Made by a program: the position numbers and the translations under genes. Source: an uncultured Comamonadaceae bacterium (GTDB lineage Bacteria > Pseudomonadota > Gammaproteobacteria > Burkholderiales > Burkholderiaceae). From it: a stretch of 5,722 nt of DNA. The stretch covers positions 1 through 5,722 of the forward strand of contig CAMLQP010000194.1 in NCBI GenBank assembly GCA_946482115.1, read 5' to 3'. The notes below the pieces were generated by a model. It saw nothing but the letters and a program-made list of their open reading frames with translations, was not told the DNA's origin and made no database searches. Shown here one piece after another: positions 5,652 to 5,722 of the stretch (position 1 is the first letter of the stretch; the number at the start of each line of letters is the position of its first letter).

Positions 5652-5722
5652 CTACGTCCCTTTGACGAACGGGTTGCTGCGGCGCTCGCGCCCGAACGTG
5701 CTTTCCGGGCCGTGTCCCGGGA
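5652..5722 (-). CDS. C-terminal end of an unrecognised convergent gene (5' end missing)
   Basis: On the minus strand a frame enters from the right edge and ends at TAG (5654-5652), giving 22 codons read as PGHGPESTFGRERRSNPFVK followed by Gly-Thr. The mixed composition, ending NPFVKGT, looks more like a real polar C-terminal tail than the Arg/Pro/Ala-rich shadow frames common in this DNA. A convergent gene here would also explain the 40-base gap with a hairpin after the small gene. I cannot assign a family from so little sequence, and it may be a chance open frame. Confidence 0.45.
   Translation of the reverse strand, partial: PGHGPESTFGRERRSNPFVKGT

Overview
The window is ordinary-looking chromosomal DNA from a high-GC Gram-negative bacterium, most likely a betaproteobacterium of the order Burkholderiales, probably Comamonadaceae. 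This rests on strong G/C bias at third codon positions, a branched-chain amino acid type binding protein of the kind that is abundant in that group, and the protein sequence style. No database comparison was possible. No rRNA, tRNA, CRISPR array, insertion sequence or phage gene is visible. The genes are tightly packed and no stretch of 300 bases lacks a gene.

Layout from left to right. (1) Positions 1-785, plus strand: the C-terminal two thirds of a periplasmic binding protein of a branched-chain amino acid type ABC transporter, followed by a clear hairpin terminator at 806-829. That hairpin probably also serves the convergent operon. (2) Positions 857-4383, minus strand: a block read right to left, consisting of an AmpG-type muropeptide permease, an OmpR-family response regulator and its sensor histidine kinase. 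The regulator and kinase are separated by one base. The 67-base gap between ampG and the regulator holds a likely promoter and a tandem 10-bp repeat that could be the regulator's own operator. (3) A 59-base divergent promoter region at 4384-4442. (4) Positions 4443-5611, plus strand: a Tat-exported M48-family zinc metallopeptidase and a 79-residue secreted small protein, probably one operon. (5) At the right edge, a convergent minus-strand gene appears to end at 5652. Only its last 22 codons are visible and it is not recognised.

How the genes may work together (inference): AmpG returns peptidoglycan fragments to the cytoplasm, the two-component pair belongs to the CpxR/RstA-like part of the OmpR family, and the divergent M48 peptidase acts in the periplasm. 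Together they suggest an envelope-maintenance neighbourhood. The binding-protein gene on the left is probably a separate transcription unit.

I did not find a convincing new biological system. The points most worth checking are two start codons placed so close to a -10 box that the mRNAs may be leaderless, the tandem GTRAAG repeat in front of the response regulator, the Cys-x-x-Cys element ahead of the peptidase's Tat signal, and the small secreted protein whose mature form would begin with histidine.
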